Below, piece by piece: positions 34,427 through 43,226 of a stretch of DNA of 64,000 nt. The stretch's first letter is position 1; every line of letters begins with the position of its first letter. This DNA is from Caballeronia terrestris (GTDB taxonomy: Bacteria; Pseudomonadota; Gammaproteobacteria; Burkholderiales; Burkholderiaceae). Both the position numbers and the translations under genes were made by a program. Below the pieces are notes generated by a model. It worked only from the letters and a program-made list of their open reading frames with translations, searched no databases and was not told the origin of the DNA. The stretch is from NCBI RefSeq assembly GCF_001544515.1, contig NZ_FCOL02000015.1, positions 79,110-143,109 on the forward strand, read 5' to 3'.

Positions 34427-35875
34427 ATGAAAGAAGAACGGGTTGACGTCGCCGTGATCGGCGCGGGGACGGCTGGGATGTCCGCGTTTCGCGCGGCGCG
34501 CGCGGCGGGCAAGCGGGCCGTGCTGATCGAAGCCGGCGAGTTCGGGACGACTTGCGCGCGCGTCGGCTGCATGCCGTCGAAACTGCTGCTCGCCGCCGCC
34601 AACGGTTTACACGACGCGCAAGCGCTTGCGCCGCGCGGGATCGACGGCACGCACGCGCTCGAAGCGAACGGCGCACAGGTGCTCGATTACGTGCGCCGCG
34701 AACGCGATCAATTCGTGAAGGGCATCATCGAAGAGACGGATTCGTTTCCCGCCGATTGCGTGATTCGGGGACGCGCGCGCTTCGAGAAATCAGCGGCGGG
34801 GCATCACGTTTTATCGATCGATGAGACGCACAGGATCGAGGCGAAAAGCGTCGTGATTGCGACGGGCGCGCGGCCATCCGTCCCCGATGGTTTCGACGTC
34901 TTCGGCGACCGCCTGATCACGAGCGACGACATCTTCGAACTAAAGACCTTGCCGAAGCGAGCCGCCGTGTTCGGCGGTGGCCCGATCGCGCTGGAACTCG
35001 GGCAGGCGTTCGCACGGCTCGGCGTCGACGTCTTCATGTTCGGCAAGGGCGGGCGCGTGGCTGCGCTCTCGGATACGCCGGTGCGCGACGCGCTCACAGC
35101 GGCTCTGCGCGACGAGTTCTATTTCGATCCGGACGCCAGAATCGAAGCGATGTCGATGCAGGACGGTCTGCCGACGATCCGCTTCAAGGCACTCGACGGT
35201 ACCACGCGCACCGAGCAGTTCGACACCGTGCTCGTCGCGACCGGCCGCGCGCCGAACCTCAAGCCGCTGTGCCTTGAAAACACCGGCACCGAACTGAACG
35301 ACAAGGGTGTGCCGCGCTTCGATGAAACGTCGATGCAATGCGGCGACAGCAGCATCTTCATTGCAGGAGATTGCGACGGCACGCGCCCCTGGCTCTCCGA
35401 TGCCGCCGACGAAGGCAAGCTCGCCGGCGACAACGCCGCGCATTTTCCCGACGTACAGCACGTCAAACGCAAGGTGCCGTTCGCGATCGTGTTCAGCGAG
35501 CCGCAGGTGGCGATCATCGGCGCGTCCTATGACGACCTCGACAAACAGATGGCGGTGACAGGATCGGCGTCGTTCGAAACGCAGGGGCGCAGCCGCGTGA
35601 TGCGGCAGAACCGCGGTCTTTTGCACGTCTACGCCGATGCGAAGACGGGCAAGCTGCGCGGCGCGCAGGCATGCGGTCCCGTGGTCGAGCATCTGGGGCA
35701 TTTGCTCGCGTGGGCGCTGCAACTCGAACTCACTGTCGAGGACATGCTCAAGTTGCCGTTCTATCACCCTGTCGTGGAAGAAGGCTTGCGCACGGCGCTA
35801 AAGGATGCGAACCGGAAGTGCTACGAAGAACGCGCGCAGACTCCGCCCGCGTTGCCGACTGCTGCCGGCTGCTGA
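34427..35875 (+). CDS. Dihydrolipoyl dehydrogenase-like flavoprotein disulfide reductase
   Basis: 482 residues. FAD-binding VIGAGTAGMSAFRAAR, redox-active disulfide in TTCARVGCMPSKLL, NAD-binding FGGGPIALELGQAFARLG, second FAD site IFIAGDCDGTRPWL and the C-terminal catalytic HPVVEE of the partner subunit. This is the family of dihydrolipoyl dehydrogenase, soluble transhydrogenase and mercuric reductase. No 2-oxoacid dehydrogenase genes adjoin it, so it is not obviously a complex E3. The ATG has GGAAAGGA upstream. Possibly co-transcribed with the GH15 operon and ended by the hairpin at 35886. Confidence 0.88.
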   Translation: MKEERVDVAVIGAGTAGMSAFRAARAAGKRAVLIEAGEFGTTCARVGCMPSKLLLAAANGLHDAQALAPRGIDGTHALEANGAQVLDYVRRERDQFVKGIIEETDSFPADCVIRGRARFEKSAAGHHVLSIDETHRIEAKSVVIATGARPSVPDGFDVFGDRLITSDDIFELKTLPKRAAVFGGGPIALELGQAFARLGVDVFMFGKGGRVAALSDTPVRDALTAALRDEFYFDPDARIEAMSMQDGLPTIRFKALDGTTRTEQFDTVLVATGRAPNLKPLCLENTGTELNDKGVPRFDETSMQCGDSSIFIAGDCDGTRPWLSDAADEGKLAGDNAAHFPDVQHVKRKVPFAIVFSEPQVAIIGASYDDLDKQMAVTGSASFETQGRSRVMRQNRGLLHVYADAKTGKLRGAQACGPVVEHLGHLLAWALQLELTVEDMLKLPFYHPVVEEGLRTALKDANRKCYEERAQTPPALPTAAGC

Positions 35876-35885
35876 AAAAAACAAA

Positions 35886-35912
35886 GCCGGTTGCGGGAGC
35901 AACCGGCCTTCT
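35886..35912. terminator. Bidirectional intrinsic terminator
   Basis: Perfect 9-bp stem GCCGGTTGC/GCAACCGGC with loop GGGA. A T-rich run (CTTCTCTT) follows on the plus strand, and a run of A residues precedes it, giving T residues on the minus strand. It ends both the flavoprotein gene and the convergent membrane protein gene. Confidence 0.8.
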
Positions 35913-35938
35913 CTTACCGCGCAAAAAATCAACGCTTC

Positions 35939-36286
35939 TCAGATCGCATATTGCAGTGCAAGGTCGAATCCGAGCACGACGAGCGAGCAGAACAATCCGA
36001 GCAGCAGATTCGCCATCCGATGGCCGAAATCATGATGCTTGGTCAGTCCAGCAGCAGCGAGAAACGCGATTTCGACGATCACTTGCATTGCGAACACGGC
36101 GACCATCAACGCGAACTCGTAGCCCATCGACTTGAAGTTCATGAAGTTGAAGCCGTTGACGGCTACCCACGACCCCACGCGCCACGCTTCATACGCCAAT
36201 AGCAGCAACGGAAACAAATAGCTGGCCACGTACGTAGGCATCGTGGCGTGCCGCAATTCCATGTTCAGGTGACGGGTTACTTGCAT
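35939..36286 (-). CDS. Small four-helix membrane protein
   Basis: 115 residues. Hydrophobic segments at about residues 17-32, 58-72 and 85-112 indicate three or four membrane helices. The start ATG (MQVTRHLNM) has AGGAG upstream; an earlier ATG would add ten residues. No family recognised. A monocistronic unit convergent with the flavoprotein gene. Confidence 0.65.
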   Translation of the reverse strand: MQVTRHLNMELRHATMPTYVASYLFPLLLLAYEAWRVGSWVAVNGFNFMNFKSMGYEFALMVAVFAMQVIVEIAFLAAAGLTKHHDFGHRMANLLLGLFCSLVVLGFDLALQYAI

Positions 36287-36525
36287 CGCGTGCTCCTTTG
36301 TCCAGGTCGGCAACATGCCGAAGTTCTACGTGCATCGAGCGTTTTCTTCCGTTGATTCGAAGCGTTAAGCAGCTACTTCGTTTTTACCGGAGCAGAACGT
36401 CGTGCTTTCAGAATAGGACATTTTTTGGGAAAGCGAATCATCGTAATCCCGATGCCCACGGCAGTCATGCGATTGCGGTCGGCGTTGTGCAGTGCAGCTT
36501 AGTAAAGCAGTTATTTGTTTGCAAA

Positions 36526-36551
36526 TTCAGGCACGTACGTGCGTGCCTGAA
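36526..36551 (-). terminator. Terminator after mmsB
   Basis: Ten-bp perfect stem TTCAGGCACG/CGTGCCTGAA with a six-base loop, just downstream of mmsB, followed on the minus strand by a short TTT. It fits the end of the mmsA-mmsB transcript. Confidence 0.6.
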
Positions 36552-36572
36552 AGCAGTTTCTAGTCCTTGCCG

Positions 36573-37460
36573 CTAGTCCTTTCCGTATAGCTTGATGATG
36601 CCCGAAAAATCGAGACCGCCCAGGCCCTGCTGGCTCATCGACTGATAAAGCTGCTGGGCAAGCGCGCCCATGAAAACCGGCTGTTTTGCCTGTCGCGCTG
36701 CATCGACGGCAAGGCCAAGATCCTTGAGCATCAGATCGGCGCCGAAACCACCGGTATAGCCGCGCGATGCGGGCGCCGTCGGCACGATATCTGGATAGGG
36801 ATTACACGTTTCAGAACTCCAGCAGCGCCCCGTCGACGTGTTGACGATGCTCGCGAGTTTTCCCGGATCGATGCCCAGCGATTCGCCGAGTTTCATGGCC
36901 TCGGCGACGCCGATCATCGATATCGCGAGCAGCAGGTTGTTACAGATTTTCGCGATCTGTCCGGTGCCCGTTTCGCCGCAGCGCACCATGTTCTTGCCCA
37001 TGCCGGCGAAGACGGGTCGCAGCGTTTCGAAGAGCGCTTCGTCGGCGCCGACCATGAACGTGAGCGTCCCCGCCTGCGCGCCGACGACGCCGCCCGACAC
37101 CGGCGCATCAGCGAACGGATTGCCGTGCGCTCGCGCCGCCTCGCCGATCATGCGCGCGGTCGCCGGATCGATCGTGCTGCTGTCGATCAGCGGCACGCCG
37201 GGGCGCACGCCTGCTAGAACACCGTCGTCTTCGTTCAGATAGACGGCTTTGACGTGCGCGGCCGCCGGCAGCATCGTGATGACGACTTCGCTCGCTTCGG
37301 CTACCGCGCGCGGCGAGGCTGCCAGTATCGCGCCTGCTTTTTTCGCTTCGTCGAGTGCGGGTTCCGACAAGTCGAAAACCGTCAGCGCGTGACCTGCTTT
37401 CAGCAGGTTCGCCGCCATCGGACCGCCCATGTGTCCTAGTCCTATGAAACCGATTTGCAT
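36573..37460 (-). CDS. mmsB: 3-hydroxyisobutyrate dehydrogenase
   Basis: 295 residues. Oxidises 3-hydroxyisobutyrate to methylmalonate semialdehyde with NAD+ in valine breakdown. Rossmann motif IGFIGLGHMGGPMAANLLKAG, substrate motif DAPVSGGVVGAQAGTLTFMVG and catalytic Lys in GQIAKICNNLLL. The start ATG has a strong AAGGAGG. It lies 32 bp after mmsA on the same strand. Confidence 0.94.
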   Translation of the reverse strand: MQIGFIGLGHMGGPMAANLLKAGHALTVFDLSEPALDEAKKAGAILAASPRAVAEASEVVITMLPAAAHVKAVYLNEDDGVLAGVRPGVPLIDSSTIDPATARMIGEAARAHGNPFADAPVSGGVVGAQAGTLTFMVGADEALFETLRPVFAGMGKNMVRCGETGTGQIAKICNNLLLAISMIGVAEAMKLGESLGIDPGKLASIVNTSTGRCWSSETCNPYPDIVPTAPASRGYTGGFGADLMLKDLGLAVDAARQAKQPVFMGALAQQLYQSMSQQGLGGLDFSGIIKLYGKD

Positions 37461-37492
37461 CGCTTGCCTCCTTATATCCAACGAAGTTGGGC

Positions 37493-39028
37493 TCAACGCA
37501 GTGAAATCGTCGTATTGACCCCATCGTTCACCGTCGCATCATCGAACCAGCGCGCGGTTACGGTTTTCGTCTGCGTATAGAACTGCACGACTTGCTTCCC
37601 ATACGGCCCCAGATCGCCTAGTTTCGATCCGCGGGAACCGGTGAAACTGAACGACGGCACCGGCACTGGAATCGGAATATTGATCCCCACCTGGCCGATG
37701 TCGATTTCGCTCTGGAACTTGCGCGCTGCCGCCCCGCTTTGGGTGAAGAGCCCGACGCCGTTCCCCATCGGATTACGATTCACGAGCGCGATGGCCTCAT
37801 CCAGCGACGCCGCTTCGAGCACGCAAATCACCGGCCCGAAGATTTCCTGCTTGTAGATGGTCATGTCGGTCGTGACACCTGCGAAAACCGTCGGGCCGAT
37901 GAAATTGCCTTTTTCGTAGCCCTCGACCTGCACGCCGCGGCCGTCGAGCGCGAGCGTCGCGCCTTCGTCGACGCCCTTTTCGATCAGCCCCAGAATCCGC
38001 TCTTTCGCCGCGCGCGAGACAACCGGCCCGACGTCCGTGTTCGGCTCCATGCCGCCGTTGACCGTCAGTCCGCGCGCGCGCTCGACGAGTTCCGGCAGCC
38101 AGTTCTTCGACGCCCCGACGAGCACCACCACCGACGTCGCCATGCAGCGCTGCCCCGCTGCGCCAAAACCCGCGCCGGCGAGCGCGTTGAGCGTCTGCTC
38201 CTTGTTGGCGTCGGGCAGGACGACGGCGTGATTCTTCGCGCCCATCATCGACTGCACACGCTTGCCGTGCTGGCTGCCGAGGTTGTACACGTGCGTGCCG
38301 ACGTGCGTCGAGCCGACGAACGAAATCGCCTTGATCTCGGGATGCGTGCAGATCGCGTCGACCACTTCCTTGCCGCCGTGCACCACATTCAGCACGCCCG
38401 CCGGAATGCCGGCCTGCACGGCGAGTTCGACGAGTTCCATCGTCGAGAGGGGGTCCTGTTCCGACGGCTTCAGCACGAACGTGTTGCCGCAGACGATTGC
38501 CATCGGGAACATCCAGAGCGGGATCATCGCGGGGAAGTTGAACGGCGTGATGCCCGCGCAGACGCCGATCGGCTGGCGCAGCGTGTACGTATCCACGCCG
38601 CCCGCCACGTTTTCCGCGAACTCGCCCTGCTGCAGCGTGCTGATCGAGCACGCGTGCTCCACGACTTCGAGGCCGCGGAAGATGTCGCCTTCGGCATCGG
38701 GCAACGTTTTTCCCTGCTCGGCGGTGAGCGTCGCGGCGATGCGCTTCATGTTCTGCCGCACGAGATCCTGGAACTTGAGCATCAGGCGCATGCGCACGCC
38801 GAGCGGCGTCGTGCGCCACGTCTGGAAGGCCTTGTGCGCGGCGGCGACGGCCGCGTCCACCTCGTCGATTGTCGCAAACGGCACGCGGCCGATCACTTCC
38901 TGCGTCGCCGGATTGACGATATCGCGCCATTCGGCCGATTTCGACTCGACGAACTCTCCATCGATCAACAGTTTGGCGGTGCGCACGCCTTGCGCGGCTT
39001 GCGCCGGATGGTCAGCAGCATTGTTCAC
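37493..39028 (-). CDS. mmsA: CoA-acylating methylmalonate-semialdehyde dehydrogenase
   Basis: 511 residues. Converts methylmalonate semialdehyde or malonate semialdehyde plus CoA to propionyl-CoA or acetyl-CoA. Aldehyde dehydrogenase fold with [24 protein letters not shown] (in part), the nucleotide-binding [12 protein letters not shown] and catalytic Cys in AGQRCMATS. The ending [22 protein letters not shown] is characteristic of MmsA. First gene of mmsA-mmsB; the divergent LysR gene at 39211 is the likely regulator. Confidence 0.95.
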   Translation of the reverse strand: MNNAADHPAQAAQGVRTAKLLIDGEFVESKSAEWRDIVNPATQEVIGRVPFATIDEVDAAVAAAHKAFQTWRTTPLGVRMRLMLKFQDLVRQNMKRIAATLTAEQGKTLPDAEGDIFRGLEVVEHACSISTLQQGEFAENVAGGVDTYTLRQPIGVCAGITPFNFPAMIPLWMFPMAIVCGNTFVLKPSEQDPLSTMELVELAVQAGIPAGVLNVVHGGKEVVDAICTHPEIKAISFVGSTHVGTHVYNLGSQHGKRVQSMMGAKNHAVVLPDANKEQTLNALAGAGFGAAGQRCMATSVVVLVGASKNWLPELVERARGLTVNGGMEPNTDVGPVVSRAAKERILGLIEKGVDEGATLALDGRGVQVEGYEKGNFIGPTVFAGVTTDMTIYKQEIFGPVICVLEAASLDEAIALVNRNPMGNGVGLFTQSGAAARKFQSEIDIGQVGINIPIPVPVPSFSFTGSRGSKLGDLGPYGKQVVQFYTQTKTVTARWFDDATVNDGVNTTISLR

Positions 39029-39210
39029 GGATGGCTCCTTGGGACGGGATCGGGGGAGAGGACGAAAAGAGTCGGACGCGGCTTGAGCGCGTCGATGGGA
39101 AAAGGCATGTCGTCTCCATTTTGTGTGCCCGCCGGTCGGGCGGCGGGTCGATACCTTTTAGTATAGTTATGCAAAAGTCCATCAAGTATCGATAAAAATA
39201 CCCGACTGAC

Positions 39211-40173
39211 ATGCAAAAAAGCATCAACCTCGATCCTTCGAAACTGAACTGGGACGACCTGCGCTATTTCCTCGAAGTCGCGCGGACGCAGCGTGCGAGC
39301 GGCGCGGCGAAGCGCCTGGGCGTCGATTACACGACGGTCGCGCGGCGCGTGCGGGCGCTGGAAGACGCGCTCGGAACGCTTCTCTTCGACAAGTCGCGCA
39401 GCGGCGGTTTCGTGCTGACCGCCGAGGGGCAGCGCCTGCTCGGCTACGTCGACGCGATCGAAACCACGGTGCAATCGGCGACCGAGCAGATCGCGAATAC
39501 GGGGCACGCTTTATCGGGACACGTGCGCGTCGGATCGACGGAAGGGTTCGGCTGCTTTTTTCTCGCGCCGCAGCTCGCGCGTTTTCAGGATACGCATCCG
39601 AACATCACGATCGATTTGCTGCCCGTGCCGCATTTCGTGAGCTTGTCGAAGCGCGAGGCGGACATTGCGGTCACGCTCGAGCGGCCGGAACAGGGGCAGT
39701 ATGTATACACGAAACTCTGCGACTATCGGCTGAAGCTTTACGCGACGGCCGATTACCTCGCGCGCCACGCGCCAATTGCCTCCGCCGACGACCTGCGCGG
39801 CCACCATTTCGCGAGCTATATCGACGATCTTGCGTTCAGCTACGAACTACTGTATCTGGAGCGCGCGGTGCCGGGCGCGCAGTCGCGCTGGCGCAGTACG
39901 AGCGTGATCGCGCAGTATTTCGCCGCGCTGCAGGGCCGCGCGCTCGCGATCCTGCCGTGCTTCATGGCGGCGCAGGATGAGCGGCTCGTGCCGGTGCTGC
40001 CGGACGAGATCGTGGTGACGCGTGCTTTTTATCTGTCGTGCCGCGAGGATTTGCGCAAATTAAAGCGCATCACGACGGTGTGGGACTACTTGCGCTCGGC
40101 GGCGGAGGGAAATCGCGCGTTCCTGATGGGCGACGGCGACGTGATGCAGTGGGTAGAAACCGGGACGCCCTGA
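39211..40173 (+). CDS. LysR-family transcriptional regulator of mmsAB
   Basis: 320 residues. HTH region WDDLRYFLEVARTQRASGAAKRLGVDYTTVARRVRALE (in part) and an effector domain from about residue 100 (LSGHVRVGSTEGFGCFFLAPQL). Divergent from mmsA, 182 bp away, the standard arrangement for a LysR regulator of valine or propionate catabolism. The intergenic region holds a short TATCGATA palindrome at 39187-39194 close to the start. Confidence 0.88.
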   Translation: MQKSINLDPSKLNWDDLRYFLEVARTQRASGAAKRLGVDYTTVARRVRALEDALGTLLFDKSRSGGFVLTAEGQRLLGYVDAIETTVQSATEQIANTGHALSGHVRVGSTEGFGCFFLAPQLARFQDTHPNITIDLLPVPHFVSLSKREADIAVTLERPEQGQYVYTKLCDYRLKLYATADYLARHAPIASADDLRGHHFASYIDDLAFSYELLYLERAVPGAQSRWRSTSVIAQYFAALQGRALAILPCFMAAQDERLVPVLPDEIVVTRAFYLSCREDLRKLKRITTVWDYLRSAAEGNRAFLMGDGDVMQWVETGTP

Positions 40174-40197
40174 ACCACGGGCGCCCCGCATCGGCGA

Positions 40198-40797
40198 TCA
40201 GCGCGCCGGCATCACGGCGACCGACACGGCCTCCGTGTAGACCAGCGTGACCTGGTCACCGGCCTTCACCTTCGCAAGCTTCGCGCGGTCCTGGACCTGC
40301 ACGTCGAGCAGGTTGCCTTGCGGCCCCTTCAACTGCACGACGCCGCCCTTGTCGTCGACCTTCACGATGTCCGCGACGATCTTCACCTGCTGCGCGGCTA
40401 TCGCGCCCGGCTTCGCACCGGCCGGCGCGCGGGCGGTGGCTTCCGTCTCGACGGCGCTGCGCAGCCCGCCGCCCTTCGTCACCGCGACGACGACATCGCG
40501 CGTCATGCGCACGCGCACCTCGTCGCCGACGTTCAACTGCGCGAAATTCTTCGCTTCCGGCCCGACAGTGAACGTCGCCGTGCCGCCCTGCTTGCCGGCG
40601 ATCGTGACTTCGCGCGATTCGCGGTTCACCGACTGGATCGTGCCGGCCGCTTCCGCGACGCTGATCCCTTCGATCGCGTTCGGCTGCACAGTTGCGCTCG
40701 TGGCTGAAACCGGAGGCGCTGCATGCGCGATGGACAGGATGGCGGGTGAAATCGAAATCAGCGCGCCGGCGATGACGCTAATAGCTTGTTTGTGCAT
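40198..40797 (-). CDS. Exported protein with two internal repeats
   Basis: 199 residues. Signal peptide (MHKQAISVIAGALISISPAI, cleaved near SIAHA). Two repeated beta-rich units follow: one around GTIQSVNRESREVTIAG with LNVGDEVRVRMTRDVVVAV, the other around ADIVKVDDKGGVVQLKG with VKAGDQVTLVYTEAVSVAV. The layout suggests duplicated small beta-barrel (OB-like) domains. It is a paralogue of 62511-63119. The ATG has GAGGAA upstream. Periplasmic; function unknown. Confidence 0.75.
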   Translation of the reverse strand: MHKQAISVIAGALISISPAILSIAHAAPPVSATSATVQPNAIEGISVAEAAGTIQSVNRESREVTIAGKQGGTATFTVGPEAKNFAQLNVGDEVRVRMTRDVVVAVTKGGGLRSAVETEATARAPAGAKPGAIAAQQVKIVADIVKVDDKGGVVQLKGPQGNLLDVQVQDRAKLAKVKAGDQVTLVYTEAVSVAVMPAR

Positions 40798-41276
40798 GTT
40801 TCCTCGAGACGTTAAAAAGTGCTGCAAGCGTTGAAATATCGAAGGTGAATTCGCAGTCGAATCGCTTCGTTTTGCGAAATCAAGTCAATCGGGGGTTTCC
40901 GAATTTTCTGAAGCGCTACTGGGTCATGCAGTGTGTTTTTCGAGATACCATTTGTCAACGCTGCACCCGAAACCGCCGTCAATGCTCCGCAACGCCTTGT
41001 GCGACAAGGCTTTCAACCCTTCGATCGATCAGCGCTACCCGGTGAACGACAGCACGCATCACGCGCAATGCAAGGTATTTCTGTAACTTGCATTGCAATC
41101 CTAATAAATTGAGATGAGCCGCGCACGAGACGTTGCATAATCGCCGCCTCACTCATATCTGACCGCGAGACAATGCGGCCTTTCATCATCGACGTGACAC
41201 CTATTCTCTTCATGCCGACCGCGTTCCGTGCGCGCCCCCGCCTCGCCTCGCTCGCCTGCGAAGGAAGGAGGCGCTG
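40798..41276. other. Non-coding interval with long inverted repeat
   Basis: About 480 bp with no convincing gene between two divergent units. The notable element is the inverted repeat at 41065-41096. The remainder has AT-rich patches (40840-40960 and 41080-41120) consistent with promoters. Confidence 0.5.
41065..41096. repeat. Perfect 10-bp inverted repeat, 12-bp spacer
   Basis: GCAATGCAAG (41065-41074) and CTTGCATTGC (41087-41096) are exact reverse complements. Centre spacing of 22 bp puts the arms on the same DNA face. No T-run follows, so it is more likely an operator or recombination-type site than a terminator. Confidence 0.6.
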
Positions 41277-42257
41277 ATGGCCTTCGTCATCTGGTCCCGC
41301 CGCTCGGTTTCGAGCCAGCGCATCCGTTTCGTCGAGGCGCGTACGGCGCGGGTGATCGCGGTCGTCGCCCTGATCGCGATGATCGTCGCGGCGCTCGCGC
41401 TCGGCGTGGCGATCGGCTCGACGCTCGGCACGAGCCACGCCGCCGACGAGCAGGCGCAAGCCTCGCGCAGTTCCTACGAACTCGACGAGCTCGGCAAAGT
41501 CAGCGCGACGCTCACGCAGATCGAGCCGCGCGTTGCGCAACTGAGCGCGCAGGTGAGCGAGCTGCGCGCCTTCGAGGATCGTCTGAAGGCGACGCGCAAA
41601 TCCGCCGACGGCCCCGACGTCCACGTCGTGCCGCCGCTGCCCGACAGCGAGGAAAGCGAACCGCTCGACGGCGCCGGCGGTCCACTGCTGCCGCCGCACG
41701 TCTGCGACGCGGATCGCGTGAAGAAAGGCGGCTCGGCGCCGCAGCGGCTCAAGCGCACGCAAAGCGTCATCGATTGCCTGAACGACACGCTCTCCCAGCT
41801 CGAAGACGACGTCCTGCCGCACTACGCGTCGTACATGTCGTATCCCGGCCGCGATCCGGCGCCGGGCGCTCGCTCGGGCTCGCCGTACGGCAATCGCGTC
41901 GATCCGTTCACGCGGCACGCGAGCTTTCACCCCGGCATCGACCTCGTCGCGCCGACCGGCACCGCGATCGTCGCGACGGCGGGCGGCCGCGTGATCCAGT
42001 CGGGTCCGCACGGCGGCTACGGCAACGCGATCGACATCCGTCACAGCGACGGCATCGTCACGCGCTACGGGCATACGTCGAAGATTTTCGTGCGTGTTGG
42101 CGATGTCGTGATGCCGGGACAGAAAATCGGCGAAGTCGGCTCGACGGGGCGCTCGACGGGTCCGCACCTGCATTTCGAGGTGATCGTCGATGGCGCGCAG
42201 ATCAATCCCAAGCCTTATCTGGCGCTCTTCAGGCTGAAGCCCAATGCGCAAAGTTGA
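41277..42257 (+). CDS. Membrane-anchored M23 (LytM) peptidase
   Basis: 326 residues. One membrane anchor (about residues 26-48), a periplasmic coiled-coil linker (about 60-105), then an M23 domain with HPGIDLVAPTGTAIVA (His and Asp zinc ligands) and HLHFE (zinc-binding and catalytic His). Both metal motifs are intact, so it should cut peptide cross-links in peptidoglycan. It overlaps the next gene by 14 bp and stands two genes before a bactofilin, an arrangement linked to cell-shape control in other bacteria. Confidence 0.9.
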   Translation: MAFVIWSRRSVSSQRIRFVEARTARVIAVVALIAMIVAALALGVAIGSTLGTSHAADEQAQASRSSYELDELGKVSATLTQIEPRVAQLSAQVSELRAFEDRLKATRKSADGPDVHVVPPLPDSEESEPLDGAGGPLLPPHVCDADRVKKGGSAPQRLKRTQSVIDCLNDTLSQLEDDVLPHYASYMSYPGRDPAPGARSGSPYGNRVDPFTRHASFHPGIDLVAPTGTAIVATAGGRVIQSGPHGGYGNAIDIRHSDGIVTRYGHTSKIFVRVGDVVMPGQKIGEVGSTGRSTGPHLHFEVIVDGAQINPKPYLALFRLKPNAQS

Positions 42258-42612
42258 CCGCAACCGCACCACGCATCAACTCGCGCGGCGCACCTACTCA
42301 CTTACGCCGAAGCGCGGCCCGGTGCTGCTGCTCGGCGGGATCGCGGCCGCCTGCGCGATCTCCGCGATCGCCGCTGCCGGCTTCGCGCTGGTGAGCTCGC
42401 GCGAGTACAGCCGGCAGGTCGACGCGATCTGCGCGCCGCCGCTCTCCGAGCAGGATCTGCGCGACGAACTCACGCACGCGCGCCTCGCGCTCGATCACGA
42501 AGCCGCGACGCGCGCGGCCCTGCAAAAACAGGCCGAGGGCACCGAGGCCGAACTGATCAAGCTGCGCACGGATCTCGCGTTCTTCAAGCGTCAGCGCGAC
42601 AAGTCCGACTGA
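42244..42612 (+). CDS. Single-pass membrane coiled-coil protein
   Basis: 122 residues. A basic cytoplasmic N-terminus, one membrane helix (about residues 27-50) and a periplasmic coiled coil (RDELTHARLALDHEAATRAA to the end). It overlaps the M23 peptidase gene by 14 bp and precedes the bactofilin by 55 bp. It probably links or regulates the peptidase; that role is inferred from the operon. No named family recognised. Confidence 0.75.
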   Translation: MRKVDRNRTTHQLARRTYSLTPKRGPVLLLGGIAAACAISAIAAAGFALVSSREYSRQVDAICAPPLSEQDLRDELTHARLALDHEAATRAALQKQAEGTEAELIKLRTDLAFFKRQRDKSD

Positions 42613-42667
42613 TCACCTACACGCATCCCCGCTTTTCAACGAAACGACGCAACGGAAGGCTCAAGCC

Positions 42668-43078
42668 ATGTTCAGCAAGAAAAAAACCCCCGGCATACAG
42701 CAAGCGAAGCTCGCGACGCTCATCGCGCACGACGTCCACCTCAAGGGCGATCTCGAATTCAGCGACGGCCTGCGCATGGACGGCCACATCACCGGCAACG
42801 TGACCGGCCGCGCCGGCGAACAGACGCTGCTCGTCGTGAGCGACCAGGGCGCGATCACCGGCAACGTCAGCGCCTACGACATCGTGATCAACGGCACCAT
42901 CACGGGCGATGTGACGGTCGAGCATTTTGTCGAGCTTCAGTCGAACGCGCATGTCAACGGCAACATCTACTACCAGCAGTTGCGCATGGACGTGGGCGCG
43001 TCGGTCGAAGGCAAGCTGACCAAGCGCGAAGCGGCCCCGATGCGCCACGACGCGATCTCCGATATCACCACCGATTGA
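42668..43078 (+). CDS. Bactofilin (polymer-forming cytoskeletal protein)
   Basis: 136 residues. The central right-handed beta-helix repeats of bactofilins are clear (HLKGDLEFSDGLRMDGHITGNV, in part, then GAITGNVSAYDIVINGTITGDV and SNAHVNGNIYYQQL). Bactofilins self-assemble without nucleotide into membrane-associated filaments that localise wall enzymes. The basic N-terminus (MFSKKKTPG) could bind the membrane. Third gene of the peptidase/coiled-coil/bactofilin unit; a GCCCGG/CCGGGC stem follows the stop. Confidence 0.92.
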   Translation: MFSKKKTPGIQQAKLATLIAHDVHLKGDLEFSDGLRMDGHITGNVTGRAGEQTLLVVSDQGAITGNVSAYDIVINGTITGDVTVEHFVELQSNAHVNGNIYYQQLRMDVGASVEGKLTKREAAPMRHDAISDITTD

Positions 43079-43226
43079 GCCCGCCCGGTCTTTTACGCCG
43101 GGCAAACACGCCCAAATCCGCTAAGATGCCGACGAAGGGTCACGCGCGACAAGCCGCCGCCAGCGGAGCGGCGAAGCGGCGCGACAGTGCGCGGACCTAC
43201 CTCCACTGCATCCGGGGCATCCATCC

